Shown here one piece after another: positions 30,561-39,982 of a DNA stretch of 64,000 bases; positions within the stretch are counted from its first letter, which is position 1; every line of letters begins with the position of its first letter. This stretch comes from Pyropia yezoensis. Taxonomy: Eukaryota; Rhodophyta; Bangiophyceae; Bangiales; Bangiaceae. The DNA is taken from the NCBI GenBank assembly GCA_009829735.1, contig CM020620.1, positions 24,402,020 through 24,466,019 on the forward strand, read 5' to 3'. The position numbers were made by a program, and so were the translations under genes. Below the pieces are notes generated by a model that saw nothing but the letters and a program-made list of their open reading frames with translations, did not search any database and was not told where the DNA came from.

Positions 30561-32321
30561 CTACTCGTTTCCCGGGTCCGAGGAGTCCTTAGAGGTTTCG
30601 GTCTCCAGGTCAAAGTCCGTAGGAGCTTCCCTTGCCAGAGCCTCCGTGATGCTCTGTAAGGTTGCCACTCGGATTGCGTGTACCTGTGCCTGGTCCATCT
30701 TGGAGGGTGCTCGCCGGTCAGCCCAGTTGACCGCCTTTGCAAACACCAGTCCTTGACGCTTGAGTTTCTCCTGGAGGTCCTTGGGAATGGTCGGGCACTG
30801 GTAGGACATGTGATCCTCCTTCTGGCACAGCCAACAAGACCGGAACCGCTGGTTCTTGACTTGCTTGGGGGCGACCAGGGATGGTTGCTCCTTGGAAACG
30901 AAGCCGCCCCACTTGTCCCCTGACCCCATGGGTGAGGCCTCGCCAACTGCGAGTACCGGTACAGGGCTATCACCTCCCTTATACTTGTCGGGTCCGGGTC
31001 GAACTCGCGACAACGGCTTGGGAGTTGATACCATGGGAGCTTGGAGGGCCCTGGCTTGCCGGTACTTGCCCTGGGTGTAGGCCATCAACTGCTGGAAGGT
31101 ATGTTCTTGATGTTCCTGGTTGTAGTTCTCCGCATCCACTTGAAGATATTCAGGAAGCCCTTCCGAGAAGATCATCTTGAGCCTGTCCTCAGGGTAAACG
31201 TTGCCACAAGCATCGCTCATCTCCCGGACACGACGGGCGAACGCCTCTGGAGTCTCTTGTCTTTCCATGGTTGCCCGGTTCAGCCTGCCGACTGCTTTAC
31301 GCAGAGAGTCCGCGTCAGCGTAGTTGGACAGGAGCCAGTTGACCGCCTCCGGATAACTCGCGACGGTACGTCCGACAATGTGTCCGGCAGAGTCTGGTAG
31401 AACCTGTGCAAACCGCTGTTCCGCTTCTCCGGTCATGAAGTTAACCAGGAGGTAGAGAGCCTTGCCCTCGGACACATCGTTGTCATTGCATGCCTTGACA
31501 AACCGGCGCAGGAAGGCAAAGATAAGCGCCGGTCTCTTCCCGGAAAACTTAGGATGTCCCCCGAAGCTCGGCTGCATTCGCCGGTTCAGGGACGCCATCT
31601 TCTTGGCCATCTTCCGGGTGTAACCTTGGTCTTGGTTCTCCAGCCGGTAGTTACCCCAATACGTGACCTTGTTCAGGGTGGCATCTCCCACTTGGTGGGC
31701 AGGGAAGTCAAACTCGACTAGCCTGCGCCGGGTGGGACCGGGAGATGCATCCCAATCATATCCCTCCTCAGAGCTGGAGGAACTGGTCTCGCTGGTGCTA
31801 GAGCGACGGCGATGACGCCGACGCCTTCGGCTGCTCCGGTTACCGGTCTTGGAGCTCCCCGCCCCATAGGATGCAAGGGGAGGAAAAGCTTGGCCGGTCC
31901 CAGGAGTCGAGGTCTCAGGGAGACCCGTAGAACCAGTCACAACGGTGCCTCTGGCATCGCTAGTGCCCACAGGAAGAGGTGTATACACCCAACTGCCATG
32001 TGTGGGTCCAGGAGTAAACACACCAGGGGCTATCCCTGGAGGTTGAGGAGTAGAACCGACAGGAGGGAGACGTCTGCTGCGAGCGGACTCAAACGCCGTT
32101 GACCCCGGGGTGGCTCCCACAGGAGGAACAGCCGGAGGAACGGGAGCAGGTGGTGCTTGGCCGCCTGTGGACTCCAGTCCGCTACCGGATGTCACACCCA
32201 GGTCTGCTTCACCCGTAGGGAGAACGCCGGGTTGGGCACCGTCCCCCGCGGTGACCAGGGATGCATCAAGGGACGCGGGGTCTACCCCTTCGGGCACCGT
32301 CGTGCCAGGGAGGGTAGCCAT
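30561..32321 (-). CDS. gag: Family A gag polyprotein
   Basis: Taken from MATLPGTTVP at 32321 (586 residues). The frame is open further up to 32444, but that would place the start in the leader. The N-terminus is Pro/Gly-rich with an Arg cluster and a Ser/Glu tract (about 160-190). The capsid-like region (HPKFSGKRPALIFAFLRRF near 265) is typical of retrotransposon gag. Near 510 is a CCHC zinc knuckle, C-WLC-QKED-H-MSYQ-C. The stop is TAG, and a second in-frame TAG lies about 110 bases on, before pol. Confidence 0.92.
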   Translation of the reverse strand: MATLPGTTVPEGVDPASLDASLVTAGDGAQPGVLPTGEADLGVTSGSGLESTGGQAPPAPVPPAVPPVGATPGSTAFESARSRRLPPVGSTPQPPGIAPGVFTPGPTHGSWVYTPLPVGTSDARGTVVTGSTGLPETSTPGTGQAFPPLASYGAGSSKTGNRSSRRRRRHRRRSSTSETSSSSSEEGYDWDASPGPTRRRLVEFDFPAHQVGDATLNKVTYWGNYRLENQDQGYTRKMAKKMASLNRRMQPSFGGHPKFSGKRPALIFAFLRRFVKACNDNDVSEGKALYLLVNFMTGEAEQRFAQVLPDSAGHIVGRTVASYPEAVNWLLSNYADADSLRKAVGRLNRATMERQETPEAFARRVREMSDACGNVYPEDRLKMIFSEGLPEYLQVDAENYNQEHQEHTFQQLMAYTQGKYRQARALQAPMVSTPKPLSRVRPGPDKYKGGDSPVPVLAVGEASPMGSGDKWGGFVSKEQPSLVAPKQVKNQRFRSCWLCQKEDHMSYQCPTIPKDLQEKLKRQGLVFAKAVNWADRRAPSKMDQAQVHAIRVATLQSITEALAREAPTDFDLETETSKDSSDPGNE

Positions 32322-32512
32322 GTTGGTCTCTTGACAGCCACAGTCCAGTTGCCTGCGTGTCCAAAGATCGCCAGACCACAAGAGAGGGGTTGGAGAGCCA
32401 GGAATGGGATTCCCGTGAACGGGTGCAAATAATTCCCAAACCACCGAAAAAGACAGAACAGGAACAACCCAACCGCTGCTCCCAAATGTCTCTTCTCAAA
32501 CACTCCAATCAT

Positions 32513-32529
32513 CCCCTGCTGCTCCACCA
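32513..32529 (-). promoter_or_regulatory. tRNA primer-binding site of family A
   Basis: TGGTGGAGCAGCAGGGG on the - strand, four bases after the 5' LTR and identical to that of family C. Confidence 0.82.
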
Positions 32530-32533
32530 AATA

Positions 32534-33102
32534 TGTGGTATAAAACTCGATCCTCTCAGACACGTGTCAATATCCTCGGGGGAAAGGGACAGGTAACACA
32601 GAAAGGGGAACTACGAGAATGGTATGCCTGTTGCCTCACGTGCCTGCTCGCAGAGCAAACAGATACGCACGGTAGTGCACACGGGAAGAGGAAAGCAAAC
32701 GCGCAGTTGTCTTTTTCCTGAGGGCGCGGGCCAAGGGCGCCTCGCTGTCCCTCTTAACGTGCATCTGGGGGAGCCTCGGCACGTTGGCCAGGTAGCCCCC
32801 CCATAACCCCGAGTGGCCCCGACCCGAGTCTAACCTCGTCAGGTCGGGGGCCACTATCACTACTAATTCTATTCCCACTCACTAATCTCACACTCAAATT
32901 CTCTCAAATCAAGTCCCTCACAAGTATGCAAAAACCCATCAGCAATCCCTCTCTCACGTGTGGATAGCGTAGTCCACCGCATCCCAGTGCCGGGCACGGG
33001 CCACGGCCGCCAACCATCACCACACGGCGGGCGTGTTCTGGCACCTGGTGCCCTCTGGTTGTAGTCCCGGGTCGGCGCCAAGTCGGGGCCAGGGATGCTA
33101 CA
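32534..33102 (-). repeat. 5' LTR of family A
   Basis: 569 bp, paired with 23456-24026. Differences are a few substitutions and single-base indels. Confidence 0.93.
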
Positions 33103-33598
33103 GGGGCGGACAGTGTTGGGCAACCTTTTGTTGGCAAGCAGGTGCACAGCAGTCGGCGCGGGCCAAGGAACAGAAGGAGAGCGCAACCTGTGGGTGGCGA
33201 CGGCGGCAGAGAGAAAAGCCCTCAAATGCAAGTCCCCCTCCACATGGATAAAAAACATAAATTAATTAAAAATAGAGATTTAATATATTAATCTATAGAT
33301 TAATCTATCTGGGTTGTAAAAAATCCATTTTTTTTCCAACCATGCTTGTACCATGCAGCACGGTCATCCTACTTTCGTTCTTACATAGACACCGTGGCCA
33401 AGAAAGGATGTGATATTACACTAGTCCCAATTTTGGCGGTTGTGCATGCGTACAACTGCACAACAACAGGTGGCTGACAGCACATCAGCCACTGACGTTC
33501 GAGAAGGGTATGAGAACGACGCAGCAATGCCGATGCTCTCGGATCCCGGAAGAACGCGATTGGCCCCAGGTCCTGAGGCTCTTCCATCGGAGAGCTCA
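33103..33598. other. Right flank of element A, no gene
   Basis: AT-rich stretch 33260-33310 with the perfect palindrome ATTAATCTATAGATTAAT. The sequence is repeated at 42527-43023. It stops at the assembly gap. Confidence 0.5.
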
Positions 33599-34098
33599 NN
33601 NNNNNNNNNNNNNNNNNNNNNNNNNNNNNNNNNNNNNNNNNNNNNNNNNNNNNNNNNNNNNNNNNNNNNNNNNNNNNNNNNNNNNNNNNNNNNNNNNNNN
33701 NNNNNNNNNNNNNNNNNNNNNNNNNNNNNNNNNNNNNNNNNNNNNNNNNNNNNNNNNNNNNNNNNNNNNNNNNNNNNNNNNNNNNNNNNNNNNNNNNNNN
33801 NNNNNNNNNNNNNNNNNNNNNNNNNNNNNNNNNNNNNNNNNNNNNNNNNNNNNNNNNNNNNNNNNNNNNNNNNNNNNNNNNNNNNNNNNNNNNNNNNNNN
33901 NNNNNNNNNNNNNNNNNNNNNNNNNNNNNNNNNNNNNNNNNNNNNNNNNNNNNNNNNNNNNNNNNNNNNNNNNNNNNNNNNNNNNNNNNNNNNNNNNNNN
34001 NNNNNNNNNNNNNNNNNNNNNNNNNNNNNNNNNNNNNNNNNNNNNNNNNNNNNNNNNNNNNNNNNNNNNNNNNNNNNNNNNNNNNNNNNNNNNNNNNN
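33599..34098. other. Assembly gap, exactly 500 N
   Basis: Fixed-size run of N. The sequence before and after it overlaps by about 8.9 kb, so the true gap is probably negative. Confidence 1.
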
Positions 34099-35749
34099 CG
34101 AGCGTCGCGTGTCCGCGTCCGTTCTCCGGTGGCCGGAGGAGGAAGGGTACGTCCACCGGGCGCTCAAGGTCTGGGACGAGGCGCTCAAGGGGTCGGGGAG
34201 CCTGAACTGCGACCCCCGTCCGAGCATGGTCGCTCTGGAGCCGCCTTTCCTGACCCGGAAGTACTCCAAGTTGTCACCGGCACGGGAGCAAGGCGAGCGA
34301 CGCGGCCGTCAGCGTGACTTCCTCGTGAGCTGCAACCATCAGGAGTTCTGGAAGCTGGATAAGGCTAACCGGGCGGCGTACTACCCCAAGGTCATCCCGC
34401 AGCAGCAGGAAGTCGAGATCCCGGTCGGGTTTGCTCCTTCCAGCATCCCCTTCACCTGGTACTTCTTGGACGCCTTGACTCAGGCGTCGATCAAGGGCTT
34501 CTTCCACTCGATCCCGTACATGATGTACACGTCCGAGATGACAGTCTTGGCGGCCAACCACTGGCTTCACGAGGTCTTGGTGTCCAACCGGCTTTGGTTT
34601 CTCCCTGACCTCCTGATGGTCTGGATTGTCGACAAGTTGACCGTCGACTTCCTGTGCAGCCAGGACGAAGAGTACAAGGGGCTCTTCCAGGCGATGATTG
34701 ACTTCCGGCGTCTGGTGCCGGTGCATGACCGGAACTTCTTGAACGCGATTGCCGACCAGAACCGCCCGCGTCGGGATGGCTTCGGTTGGGCGCAGGTGGT
34801 CTACCAGTCTTCTCCGGCCAAGGTGCAGCTGGCGACGCCGCTTCCGGCGTGGCCGCAGCTAGGTAGCCTTCCTGCCCCGGCCGCCCTTGATCTTCTGCCA
34901 GTTGGGCCGCCGGTGCAGGAGTCGGGATGGGCCGCGGCGGTCGGTCAGGCGTCTGCGGCGGCTCCGCTTCCTCCTGTTGCACCTATCGCCCCGGTGGCCT
35001 CGCCTGAACCGTCGCCGGCGCGTTCACGCCCTGTTCCGGCTGTGCCGGTACTTCAAGCTCCTCCGGCACCGCGCCTGTCTGCGGCGAGTCTGGGGGTGAC
35101 TGTGCGGTCGCCTACCACTCCGGCCGCTCCGCCTCGGACGCCTTCTTCCAACGCCGGCGGCGCTGTGCCTCCGCTGGAGTTGGGTACTCCGGCTTCGGGG
35201 GCCGTTGTGGACCGTCCGGTGGTGTCATCCTCGGGGCGGTTCGAGATTCCGGCGCCGACTCTGCGCCTTACCCGCTTCCGGGTGCCTGACTGGTACCTGA
35301 ACCAAGGTGGCCCGACATGCGACCAGTACGACGTCGATATGATTGAAGACCAGCTGGGTCGTCTTCCGGTGCAGGTTGAGGGCGTCGGGTCTTCCCTGGT
35401 GCTGGGCACTTACGCCAGCGTCTTGAACAACGTGGTTGACCGGGTGCTTGCTTGCGCGGACAGCGGCCAGATGTCGAACAGCCCGGTGGTTGGCGAACTT
35501 CTGGCGACCTTGACGCGGCATGGCTTGGCCCAGCAGTGGTCAGAAACCTTCACTGGCTTCCAGGGGCGCCGACGGGCATATCTGGATGAGCGGGAGCCCC
35601 CGGCAACTACCGGTACTACTCCGATGGCGTCATACCGGGATGCACCGCGTCCACCGCACTACGTCATCCCGTCTTCCTCCGGTTCCCGTCGTGCCGCGGA
35701 GGCAGCGCTGGAGGACACTCCCGCGGCTCAGCGTCCGCGCCGGGAGTAG
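34099..35749 (+). CDS. Antisense ORF of family A, second assembly copy, 5' cut by gap
   Basis: Identical in reading to 24678-26328. Its N-terminal 156 codons, including the place of the TAG, fall in the gap. Confidence 0.75.
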
Positions 35750-35894
35750 TAGTTGGAGGCAAGGAGGGTGAGGGTCTTGGGAGAAGCGAGGAGGGAAGAG
35801 GCGGAGAAAAGGGTTGCCCGAGCGGGTGCTTGTTTTCCTTGATTGTTCCATGCTTGTATTGCGTGTTCTCCTTGATATACCCGTTCCCTTCTTC

Positions 35895-38800
35895 TCAATC
35901 CTCTTGTTCCGCATCCGTTGCGGATGAACTCGGCTCGTCCCGAGGGTCTTGGTTGGCCCCATCCTCTTGGTCCTCCTCCGAGTCCGACTCCAGAATCTTG
36001 CCGGCTCTGGCCACTGGAGTGCCCTCTATCCCGTTCCGTCGCGTGTAGGCACAGACATCCGCGATGGGTAGCCGGTTTGAGGGTTCCCAGGTATCATCTG
36101 CCGGGTTAAAACCGAACCAGCGTACTCGCAGGTACAGGCGTCCGTCTCTCCAGGCATGGTCCACAAACTTGACGTAGACATATTCCCGACCTTCTTCTTG
36201 GGATAGCCAGGGTACTGCGGCCCGCTTGCGCCGGGTCAAGTCCCGTTGGCTTGGCGGTGGAGCTCGGGTGACATGGTCGCTGCTCACGCGGTACGGGGAG
36301 CCATCCATGTCTAGAAGAAAGGTCCAACCGTCCGTATTCAGGATCTCATAAGGTCCATCCGTCTTCGAGTCCAGCTTCCCCCGGGTCTTGCTATGGTTGT
36401 CCACAAAAACCCAGTCGCCACCACCCAGTTCCTTGTTCTTTTCCCGAACGCCCTTTTCATAGCCCCGCTTGTATCGCTCCTGGGTCTTCGAGATTGACTC
36501 CTTTACTCTTGGGAGCAGGAGCTTCAGTTGTTCCAGGAACTCATCCTTTGCCTTGGGACCTGACTTCAGTGCAGGCTGGAGACCGTCTGGTATTCTTTCC
36601 AGGGAGAAGTTGGTCAGCCGCCTTGGGGTGACAAAGTCGAGTGGAGCGACCCCCGTTGTCCGGTGAACTCGGGAGTTGTAGGCTAGAGTGAGGACAGCCA
36701 GGAGCTCGTCCCAGTCTTCTTGGTGCTCCTCCACGTAGTGCCGTAGCATGTCTACTAGGGTCCGGTTGAATCGTTCCACCTGGCCGTTCGTTTGAGGGTG
36801 GTACGTCGTAGTGTACAAGTTCTTGATGCCCATCAGGTCACAGACTCCTTGGAAGAACAGGGATGCAAACTGGGGACCGTTATCGGTTAAGACGGAGTCT
36901 GGAGGGCCGTAGGCAGCTATCCAGTACTCGCAGAAGGCTGACGTGACATCCAGAGCCGTGATGGTCCTCAGCGGGATTGCTCGAGTGAACTTGGAGAACC
37001 GGTCACATATGATGAGCAGGTATATGTTGCAACTGGATGTTTCAGGTAGGGGCCCCAGGATGTCCATGCTTAAGCTTGCAAAGGGCTCCGCCGCAGGGAA
37101 TAGGCGTAACTTAGAAGTCTTCTTCCTCTGGGACAACCGGTTCCTTGCACACGAAACACAAGCCTCCAGGTACTTATGGACGTCACTGGCCATGGTTTCC
37201 CAGTAATAGTGTCGTCTCATGGAAGCGTACATCCGATTGATACCAGGATGTCCGGCCTGGGGAGACGAGTGCTCCAGGCGTAGGATGTCAGCTCGTAGGC
37301 CCCGGGGTACGTAGACTTGAGTGGCCCCATCGACGGGTGACACCCGTACTAGGAGTCCGTCCGTAGACTCGGAGAAACGACTGTTCCGGTTCAGGTCCAT
37401 TTGGTGGCGAAGCTCCAAGCATTGAGGATCCGTCAGTTGTGCCTCCAGCATCCGGTGAATGGTCACCGGTTGATGAGCTTCAGGTGTCTCATACAGGGGA
37501 GCGTGCCAGCCACGTCCGACATTCGGGAGGATGAAGCAAGGTATTTCCTCCGGGATAGGACCGGTATCGGCTGCAGGAGTCTCCAGCCGGGACATGGTGT
37601 CGGCGCAGTGGTGCTCCCTCCCTGCTCTGGTGCACACCTTGTACTTGAACTCCAAAAGGCGTAGGCGCCACCGGGCGACCCTTCCTTGACTGCTGTCCAT
37701 GCATAGCAGCCACCTTAGACTGGCGTGATCCGTCCGGATGAGGAACTCTTGTCCTTCAAGATATGGCCGTAACAGGAAGCAAGCCCAGACGACTGCCAAG
37801 CACTCGCGCTCCGTCGTGGAATAGTTCTTCTCGGCTGGAGTCAAGACGCGACTGTAGTAGCCTATCGGGAGGAAGTGCCCATCAGGTTGCTGCTGGAGTA
37901 GTGAGCACCCCACCTGGACGCCACAGGCATCAGTCTCCAGAACAAACTGGCCCTCCCGCTTGGGTAACGCCAGTACTGGAGTGGTGGTCAGGCGCTTCTT
38001 GAGCTCTTCGAAGGCCGCGGTCTGCTTCTCGTCGAACACCGGGAGTTGTGCGGGAAGCTTCTTGCTGGTAAGCTTGGTCAATGGCCGGGCAATCAGAGCA
38101 TAGTCCCGTACGAACCGGCGATAGACGTTGCACATACCCAGGAAGCTCTTGAGTTCCGTCTGGGTTTTGGGCTGCCGTGCATGCCGGAGGGCCTTGATGT
38201 TCTTCTCATTGACTCGGAGCTCCCCCGGACTCAGCACGTGCCCCAGATACTCCACCTCAGTCTCAAACAGGTGGCACTTCTCGGCCTTGAGGGTAACTCC
38301 AGCCTTGGACAGGAGGGCCAGGACCTCCCGAAGGTGCTCCAGGTGTTCCGCTGGGGTCTTGGAGAAAACGATAATGTCGTCCAGGTAGACCAAACATGTT
38401 CTCCACCTTAGCCCGGACAGGATGATGTCGATGGCTCTTTGGAAGGTTGCCGGAGCATTGGTGAGACCAAAAGAAAGACGCTTGCACCGGAATAGTCCCA
38501 GGTGGCACGTGAAGGTGGTCTTGTCCTTGTCCTCGTCAGCCAGAGGGATCTGCCAGTAACCGGCATTACAATCCAGCGTCGAGAAGAGGGTGGCATCACC
38601 AAGAAAGTCGAGGCAATCATCCATCCGGGGTATCGGGTATACGTCCTTGACTGTCATCTCGTTCAGGCGCCGGTAGTCAACGCAGAAACGGAAGTGACCG
38701 CCGGTTTTCGGGACGACTACCACCGGGAAAGCCCACTCGCCATCAGACGGCTCGATAACATCCATCTTGAGCATCTTGTTAACCTGCTTCTCAATCTCAT

Positions 38801-39854
38801 CCCGGCGATGAGGACCGGCCCGATATGGTTGCATGTGCACTGGCTTAGCTTCCGGCTTGAGTTGAACCCGGTGTAGAGTGGCGTCCATCTTGCCCAGCTC
38901 TCCCGACCACAGGTGCCGATATTCCTGGAGAAGCTTCTCCAGTGCCTCCTTCAAGTCGGGAGGGACATTTTCTTGCTTGACCTTCGGCATCCCGGGTGGT
39001 GCTTTTTCGGGTTTCGGAGTAGCGCTGCCAGCCTGCTCTTGTTTCGGAGGTACGTCTAAGGCCGTCAAGTTGGATGCCAGTTCTTGTTGCAGGTTCAGGA
39101 GGTCTTCCTTGCTCATAGCACGGGCGGATCCCCGGTAAGGCTCTGCTGTACCAACTCGGGTGCCCTTGGCGAGGGTTATTGGCTTCCGGCTCACGTTGAC
39201 GATTAGCACCGAGAACGGGGTGTGCCTTTCTACCTTCTTGTGATGTCCGTGGGCCAAGTATAACCGGTGTTTCGCCAGAAATTCCTTACGTCCGTAGATC
39301 AGGCATTGACCTGCAGTCCGGGTCGTTACTTGAACCTTGGTCTCCGAGCGAGGAGGTAGGAGCACCGGTTTGAAGAGAGTCAAGGTAGAGGGTGGGATGC
39401 GTTCCCTCTTGCTCTTGGCTACACGAACCTTGGCGTCCAGATGCTCCAATACCGGTGACACAAACCCATGGTTGAACTGGACCTTCCCTTCTCCGGGTAG
39501 GATGCTCTTGACATGCTGCTTCTGGAAGTCCCAGCCTAGGATGAGGGGGACTGATAGGGTCTTGACTACTAGAAAGGGAAAAAGCATTGGTTCATTGTTG
39601 ACATAGATGGCGACAGGAAGACGGCCAAGCGGTCGTAGGGTTTGACCCGAAGCGTCGACGATATGGGTCCGGGTAGGCGCTCTCCAGGCATGTCGACGCC
39701 AGCCCGGAGGTAACAGGTTCTCAGTGATGACGCTTGGTCCGGCTCCCGTGTCAACCACCGGCGTAACAGCTTGGGGGAGGCTATCCCCCACACGCATACG
39801 AGCATTAATCTTGAGGTTTTCTTTACGCAGGACGAGCAATGTCCCCTTGAACAA
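35895..39854 (-). CDS. pol: Family A pol polyprotein, intact copy
   Basis: A full 1319-residue frame with protease, RT, RNase H, integrase and chromodomain as described at 26473-30431. Approximate residues are: protease aspartate 36, RT box FCVDYRRLN 387, YLDD 487, RNase H aspartate 637, integrase DDE 930-1030, chromodomain 1215-1270. Relative to the first copy, substitutions include RLPFG to RLSFG in RT. Near the start, AGGGGTG is replaced by AGGGGG, which alters the frame relation to gag. Confidence 0.95.
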   Translation of the reverse strand: MFKGTLLVLRKENLKINARMRVGDSLPQAVTPVVDTGAGPSVITENLLPPGWRRHAWRAPTRTHIVDASGQTLRPLGRLPVAIYVNNEPMLFPFLVVKTLSVPLILGWDFQKQHVKSILPGEGKVQFNHGFVSPVLEHLDAKVRVAKSKRERIPPSTLTLFKPVLLPPRSETKVQVTTRTAGQCLIYGRKEFLAKHRLYLAHGHHKKVERHTPFSVLIVNVSRKPITLAKGTRVGTAEPYRGSARAMSKEDLLNLQQELASNLTALDVPPKQEQAGSATPKPEKAPPGMPKVKQENVPPDLKEALEKLLQEYRHLWSGELGKMDATLHRVQLKPEAKPVHMQPYRAGPHRRDEIEKQVNKMLKMDVIEPSDGEWAFPVVVVPKTGGHFRFCVDYRRLNEMTVKDVYPIPRMDDCLDFLGDATLFSTLDCNAGYWQIPLADEDKDKTTFTCHLGLFRCKRLSFGLTNAPATFQRAIDIILSGLRWRTCLVYLDDIIVFSKTPAEHLEHLREVLALLSKAGVTLKAEKCHLFETEVEYLGHVLSPGELRVNEKNIKALRHARQPKTQTELKSFLGMCNVYRRFVRDYALIARPLTKLTSKKLPAQLPVFDEKQTAAFEELKKRLTTTPVLALPKREGQFVLETDACGVQVGCSLLQQQPDGHFLPIGYYSRVLTPAEKNYSTTERECLAVVWACFLLRPYLEGQEFLIRTDHASLRWLLCMDSSQGRVARWRLRLLEFKYKVCTRAGREHHCADTMSRLETPAADTGPIPEEIPCFILPNVGRGWHAPLYETPEAHQPVTIHRMLEAQLTDPQCLELRHQMDLNRNSRFSESTDGLLVRVSPVDGATQVYVPRGLRADILRLEHSSPQAGHPGINRMYASMRRHYYWETMASDVHKYLEACVSCARNRLSQRKKTSKLRLFPAAEPFASLSMDILGPLPETSSCNIYLLIICDRFSKFTRAIPLRTITALDVTSAFCEYWIAAYGPPDSVLTDNGPQFASLFFQGVCDLMGIKNLYTTTYHPQTNGQVERFNRTLVDMLRHYVEEHQEDWDELLAVLTLAYNSRVHRTTGVAPLDFVTPRRLTNFSLERIPDGLQPALKSGPKAKDEFLEQLKLLLPRVKESISKTQERYKRGYEKGVREKNKELGGGDWVFVDNHSKTRGKLDSKTDGPYEILNTDGWTFLLDMDGSPYRVSSDHVTRAPPPSQRDLTRRKRAAVPWLSQEEGREYVYVKFVDHAWRDGRLYLRVRWFGFNPADDTWEPSNRLPIADVCAYTRRNGIEGTPVARAGKILESDSEEDQEDGANQDPRDEPSSSATDAEQED

Positions 39855-39982
39855 ACAGGGGGTCCAGGCGGCTACCGGTTGAGCAGGTAACCGCCGTCCT
39901 TTCTCCCGGCACGCAAGGGGGGAACAGGTAGAAGTACCCTGCCGTTGGAGGTTCGGGAAGACACTTGGGGAGAGCGCCTGCC

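Larger units (their letters stand above)
23456..33102 (-). mobile_element. Complete family A Ty3/Gypsy chromovirus-type element
   Basis: Reading on the - strand: 5' LTR (33102-32534), primer-binding site, gag, pol with chromodomain, an antisense ORF, polypurine tract and 3' LTR (24026-23456). The two LTRs differ at only a few positions, so insertion is recent. The left flank is GGGGG (23451-23455). The right flank is GGGGC here and GGGGG in the second assembly copy at 42527, giving a 5-bp target duplication GGGGG with one base missing in this copy. Confidence 0.95.
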
